From: Collinsella sp.
Lineage (GTDB): Bacteria > Actinomycetota > Coriobacteriia > Coriobacteriales > Coriobacteriaceae
Direction: 5' to 3'
Assembly (NCBI GenBank): GCA_022713905.1
Contig: JAIHTM010000198.1
Span: forward strand, 1-5,070
DNA length: 5,070 nt
In this document: positions 1 through 5,070 of the stretch, piece by piece
How positions within the stretch are numbered: position 1 is the first letter of the stretch
Layout of the letters: every line of letters starts with the position of its first letter
Notes under the pieces: model-generated
The model's database searches: none
Told to the model about the DNA's origin: nothing
What the model saw: only the letters and a program-made list of their open reading frames with translations
Translations under genes and position numbers: made by a program

Positions 1-53
1 TGCAGCCGGAGCGAAGGGGGAAACTCGGCCCCCGCCCCGGCCGGACAGGTCAC
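1..53 (-). CDS. Possible start of a downstream operon gene (partial, unidentified)
   Basis: A GTG codon at 53-51 begins one base after the carB stop codon and opens a frame that stays open to the window edge (begins V/M-TCPAGAGAEFPPSLRLQ). About 14 of 17 third codon positions are G or C, as in the neighbouring genes, whereas the intergenic region upstream of carA is AT-rich. It is the only ATG or GTG start in this segment with an open frame. Against it, no clear Shine-Dalgarno precedes the GTG, and 17 codons are too few to recognise a family. In several pyrimidine operons carB is followed by pyrK or pyrD, so a pyr gene would fit the position, but nothing in these residues proves it. The stretch could equally be a GC-rich spacer. 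Confidence 0.3.
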   Translation of the reverse strand, partial: MTCPAGAGAEFPPSLRL

Positions 54-54
54 C

Positions 55-3369
<3,315 letters not shown>

Positions 3370-3370
3370 G

Positions 3371-4810
3371 TTAGTTCTCCTCGGTCGCAGCGTTCTCGGA
3401 CTCGGCGAAATTCCAGCCGGCGAGGCGGTCCTTCGCGGTGTCGATGTCCAGGTAGTTCTCCTCGCCGTCCATGAGTCGCGTAAAGGCGGTAAAGAGATAG
3501 TGGGCATCGGTGGGGCCGGGCGAAGCCTCGGGGTGGTACTGGACCGAGAAACACGGGGCGTCGAGCAGCTGGATGCCCTCGGCGGTGCCGTCGTTGAGGT
3601 TCACATGTGTCAGGCGAATGCGACCAAAGCGCTCGTTCATCACGACCGGCGCGACGCCGCGACGCACCCAGGCGCGCAGGTCGCCATCGGCCGCATGCTC
3701 GGTTTCGCCGCCGGAAAGCTCCGGAATCAGTTTGCCCAGACTGGGGAACAGCAGGCCAAAGCCGTGGTTTTGCGCGGTGATCTCCACGCGACGGCTCACC
3801 AGATTCATAACCGGCTGGTTACCGCCACGGTGACCGAATTTAAGCTTTTCCATTTGGGCGCCGCACGCCAAGCTGATCATCTGGTGACCAAGGCAAATGC
3901 CAAAGACCGGCACCTTGCCGATCAGCTGCTGCACCTGCTCGTAGGTCTCCACCACGGCATCGGGGTCTCCGGGGCCGTTGGATAAAAAGACGCCGTCGGG
4001 ATTCATGTCGAGCACCTGCTGGGCGGGCGTATCCCACGGCACGACGATGAGGTCGCAGCCGGCACGGACCAGGCCCTCCAGAATACCTCGCTTCACACCG
4101 CAGTCGTACGCGACCACCTTGTGGCGGGCGGGGGCAGCAGGAGCCAGCGCAAAGTCATGCGTAGCGGGTAGATCGCTCGCGGCAAAAGCGTGGGGCTCAG
4201 GGCAGCTCACGGTCTTGACCAGATTCTCGCCCACCAGCGTGGGCGCTGCGGCCAGACGCTCGGCAAGCTCGTCGACGTCGAAGATCTCGGTCGAGATAAT
4301 GCCCATCTTGGAACCATTGTCGCGCAGATGGCGCACCAGAGCGCGGGTGTCGACACCCTCGATAGCGACGATGCCGTGAGCGCGCAGGTACTCCGGCACG
4401 CTAACGGCCGAGCGCCAGTTAGAAGGCGTGGCGCACATGTCGCGAACGATCATGCCGCGCATAGCCGGAGCGCTCGCAGGGCGCACGGCGTCGCCGGGGA
4501 AGGCCGACTGGACATCGGTCTCGTCGATACCGTAATTGCCGATCTGCGGATAGGTCATGGTTACAATTTGGCCGGCATAACTCGGGTCGGTCATGACCTC
4601 AAAGTAGCCCTCGAGCGAGGTGTTGAAGCAGACTTCGCCGGTCGCGGTGCCCTCGGCGCCGCATGCACGTCCATAAAAAATGGTCCCATCCTCAAGATAC
4701 AGGATACAGGGACCGCAGGTGCCCTTGCTGGTTTTGGCCAGCATACGCTGGCAAAGCTCGCTGGGCGCGAAGGTGCGGGCGGCAGCGCCCGCGGTATGGT
4801 TGTTCGCCAT
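3371..4810 (-). CDS. carA: Carbamoyl-phosphate synthase small subunit (glutaminase)
   Basis: CarA hydrolyses glutamine and channels ammonia to CarB. The protein is 479 aa, clearly longer than the E. coli subunit (about 382). The N-terminal CPSase small-subunit domain runs from about residue 35 (YLEDGTIFYG, FNTSLEGYFEVMTDPSYAGQIV) to about 200. A class I glutamine amidotransferase domain follows (VVAYDCGVKRGIL at 232; SNGPGDP at 277-283; nucleophile Cys306 in GICLGHQ; His426 and Glu428 in HPEASPGP). The extra length lies in three places: about 30 residues before the conserved start, about 35 residues between NHGF (348-351) and LTH (400-402), and an acidic C-terminal tail of about 25 residues. 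The ATG at 4810 is chosen because AAGGAG precedes it. A frame-extending GTG at 4831 lies in a leader hairpin loop upstream of that site. An internal ATG at 4744 has no Shine-Dalgarno. The TAA stop is one base from the carB ATG, so the pair is almost certainly cotranscribed and translationally coupled. Confidence 0.98.
   Translation of the reverse strand: MANNHTAGAAARTFAPSELCQRMLAKTSKGTCGPCILYLEDGTIFYGRACGAEGTATGEVCFNTSLEGYFEVMTDPSYAGQIVTMTYPQIGNYGIDETDVQSAFPGDAVRPASAPAMRGMIVRDMCATPSNWRSAVSVPEYLRAHGIVAIEGVDTRALVRHLRDNGSKMGIISTEIFDVDELAERLAAAPTLVGENLVKTVSCPEPHAFAASDLPATHDFALAPAAPARHKVVAYDCGVKRGILEGLVRAGCDLIVVPWDTPAQQVLDMNPDGVFLSNGPGDPDAVVETYEQVQQLIGKVPVFGICLGHQMISLACGAQMEKLKFGHRGGNQPVMNLVSRRVEITAQNHGFGLLFPSLGKLIPELSGGETEHAADGDLRAWVRRGVAPVVMNERFGRIRLTHVNLNDGTAEGIQLLDAPCFSVQYHPEASPGPTDAHYLFTAFTRLMDGEENYLDIDTAKDRLAGWNFAESENAATEEN
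3377..3382 (-). promoter_or_regulatory. carB ribosome-binding site inside the carA 3' end
   Basis: GAGGAG lies 7 bases before the carB ATG and within the last codons of carA (the GluGluAsn end). The junction reads GGAGAAC-TAA-C-ATG. Ribosomes finishing carA therefore terminate directly on the carB initiation site, which favours coupled, near-stoichiometric synthesis of the two subunits. It also fixes the carB start. Confidence 0.85.
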
Positions 4811-4814
4811 AATT

Positions 4815-4820
4815 CTCCTT
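4815..4820 (-). promoter_or_regulatory. carA ribosome-binding site, partly inside the PyrR hairpin
   Basis: AAGGAG stands 4 bases before the carA ATG. Its first four bases (AAGG, 4820-4817) form the 3' arm of the lower stem of the leader hairpin, so the site would be occluded when that hairpin is folded or bound by protein. Confidence 0.8.
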
Positions 4821-4847
4821 CCCGGTCTCACAGGACCGGCTTAAAGG
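4817..4847 (-). promoter_or_regulatory. PyrR-binding RNA hairpin in the carA leader
   Basis: Seen: a lower stem CCTTT (4847-4843) with GAAGG (4821-4817), an unpaired AAG on the 5' side, a perfect 6-bp upper stem CCGGTC (4839-4834) with GACCGG (4827-4822), and the hexaloop CTGTGA (4833-4828). Known: PyrR-binding RNAs of Bacillus and other bacteria carry a hexaloop of the form CNGNGA within UCCNGNGAG at the tip, with a purine bulge on the 5' side and a lower stem. PyrR with UMP stabilises the hairpin. Inferred: because the 3' arm overlaps the carA Shine-Dalgarno and no terminator lies between hairpin and ATG, control should act on translation, as described for the mycobacterial pyr operon, rather than by transcription attenuation. 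The pyrR gene itself is not in the window. Confidence 0.8.
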
Positions 4848-4856
4848 TGTGTAGTT

Positions 4857-4889
4857 AGGCCTCGCGGTATTGTAACCGCAAGCATGCCT
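4857..4889 (-). repeat. 12-bp interrupted inverted repeat just upstream of the PyrR hairpin
   Basis: On the minus strand AGGC (4889-4886), a 3-base bulge ATG, and CTTGCGGT (4882-4875) pair with ACCGCGAG (4868-4861) and GCCT (4860-4857) around a TACAAT loop. That makes 12 pairs, one of them a G-U wobble. Nine bases separate it from the PyrR hairpin. It could be an RNA stem-loop of the leader if transcription starts upstream, or a DNA operator straddling the promoter if TACAAT is the -10 box. The sequence does not decide between these. No T tract follows, so it is not an ordinary terminator. Confidence 0.55.
4869..4874 (-). promoter_or_regulatory. Candidate -10 box for carAB
   Basis: TACAAT matches TATAAT at five of six positions and would place the transcript start near 4862, giving a leader of about 52 bases that begins just before the PyrR hairpin. 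No convincing -35 lies 16-18 bases upstream; the nearest weak match is TTAACG with a 20-base spacer. It also coincides with the loop of an inverted repeat. Other 5/6 matches upstream (CATAAT at 4933-4928, TATCAT at 4927-4922) likewise lack a -35 element, so the promoter is unresolved. Confidence 0.3.
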
Positions 4890-4906
4890 CATGGCGTTAA
4901 TTTCAT

Positions 4907-4924
4907 CGAAATGTTTACGAAATG
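4907..4924 (-). repeat. Two CATTTCG direct repeats with 11-base period
   Basis: CATTTCG occurs at 4924-4918 and again at 4913-4907, one helical turn apart. The second copy also forms the left half of ATTTC-GAT-GAAAT (4912-4900). Same-face half-sites upstream of a biosynthetic operon could be an operator, but the sequence is AT-rich and short, so chance is possible. Confidence 0.35.
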
Positions 4925-4959
4925 ATAATTATGACTTTCTATGCATAATGATTTTTCTG
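4921..4959. repeat. AT-rich stretch with small palindromes and an imperfect direct repeat
   Basis: This stretch contains two perfect 8-bp palindromes, ATAATTAT (4925-4932) and TATGCATA (4940-4947). It also contains the inverted pair ATTATG (4928-4933) and CATAAT (4944-4949), and a 13-base repeat matching at 10 of 13 positions (4921-4933 and 4947-4959). Its AT content contrasts sharply with the genes. It probably carries promoter or operator sequences of carAB. I cannot assign a regulator; an arginine-repressor site would be biologically sensible for carAB, but the match to known ARG boxes is too loose to call. Confidence 0.3.
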
Positions 4960-4970
4960 GGACGGGGATT

Positions 4971-4989
4971 AAAAAGGCTCTGTTAGACC
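4971..4989 (-). terminator. Weak rho-independent terminator candidate for the upstream gene
   Basis: GGTCT (4989-4985), loop AAC, then AGA-G-CC (4981-4976) with one bulged G, followed directly by TTTTT (4975-4971). It lies 25-43 bases after the stop codon of the upstream reading frame and before the AT-rich promoter region, which is where a terminator would be expected. The stem is only five pairs and the loop is tight, so it may be inefficient or coincidental. Confidence 0.35.
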
Positions 4990-5013
4990 AGGATTGACAT
5001 GCCGACCTGCCGG

Positions 5014-5070
5014 CTAACTCGCCGTCTCCCCGTCGGGCGCCGGCATCTTGACCCTCATCTCGAACGGCAT
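5014..5070 (-). CDS. C-terminal end of an upstream gene (partial, unidentified)
   Basis: An open minus-strand frame enters from the window edge and ends in TAG at 5016-5014, giving MPFEMRVKMPAPDGETAS. Seventeen of the 18 sense codons end in G or C, matching the strong codon bias of carA and carB. The other two minus frames are poorer: one has an immediate stop, and the other has weaker GC3 and runs on into the AT-rich spacer. The tail is too short to identify a family. The 203-base gap to carA, with a possible terminator and leader elements, suggests it belongs to a separate transcription unit. Confidence 0.5.
   Translation of the reverse strand: MPFEMRVKMPAPDGETAS

Noticed and set aside
11..43. 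Terminator after carB from GGGGG/CCCCC (16-20 with 29-33) or CGGCC/GGCCG (26-30 with 39-43) pairings.
   Set aside because: The stems are only 5 bp, they compete with each other, and no T tract follows in either direction. They are expected by chance in such GC-rich sequence.
3370..3507. Upstream extension of the carB frame by 46 codons.
   Set aside because: It overlaps the conserved end of carA, the extra residues are Arg/Thr/Pro-rich shadow sequence, and the ATG at 3369 has a good Shine-Dalgarno and the conserved start of the family.
4811..4831. carA start at the GTG at 4831, adding seven residues.
   Set aside because: The GTG lies in the hexaloop and stem of the PyrR hairpin, and the Shine-Dalgarno would be inside the coding sequence. 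The ATG at 4810 is correctly spaced from AAGGAG.
5001..5014. GCCG/CGGC hairpin right after the upstream gene's stop codon.
   Set aside because: It has only four base pairs and no T tract. The better terminator candidate is at 4971-4989.
4994..5070. Plus-strand promoter (TTGACA at 4994-4999) or a divergent gene starting at the ATG at 4999 with an upstream AGGA.
   Set aside because: No -10 box follows at proper spacing. The frame gives an Arg/His-rich product with poor GC3, and it overlaps the minus-strand frame that has strong coding bias.

Overview
The window holds the carAB locus, both genes on the minus strand, encoding the two subunits of carbamoyl-phosphate synthetase. This enzyme supplies carbamoyl phosphate for pyrimidine and arginine synthesis. 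The DNA is GC-rich, with strong G/C preference at third codon positions. The C-terminal domain of CarB has the actinobacterial-type signature NTPYGPGSRGDGY. The overall character suggests an actinobacterium, perhaps a Collinsella-like member of the Coriobacteriia; that placement is inference from remembered family features, not a search.

Layout in the direction of transcription (right to left). Positions 5070-5014 are the last codons of an upstream gene of unknown function. Positions 5013-4811 are a 203-base intergenic region that is clearly more AT-rich than the genes. It contains a weak terminator-like hairpin with a T tract, short AT-rich repeats and palindromes, a 12-bp interrupted inverted repeat, and a hairpin that closely fits the PyrR-binding RNA consensus. 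That last hairpin overlaps the carA Shine-Dalgarno. carA (4810-3371, 479 aa) is followed after a single base by carB (3369-55, 1104 aa), whose ribosome-binding site lies inside the end of carA. The last 54 bases (54-1) carry a GTG codon and an open, GC3-rich frame that may be the start of another gene in the same operon.

How it works together: CarA hydrolyses glutamine and passes ammonia to CarB, which makes carbamoyl phosphate using two ATP. Two levels of feedback are visible. The CarB C-terminal domain keeps most of the UMP-pocket residues known from E. coli. The leader hairpin suggests that PyrR with UMP represses carA translation by sequestering its ribosome-binding site, as known for mycobacterial pyr operons, and the tight carA-carB coupling would extend this to carB.

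No mobile element, CRISPR array, RNA gene or novel defence-type system is visible. The points most worth a second look are the PyrR leader, the tandem inverted repeat just upstream of it, and a roughly 35-residue insertion in the CarA glutaminase domain.
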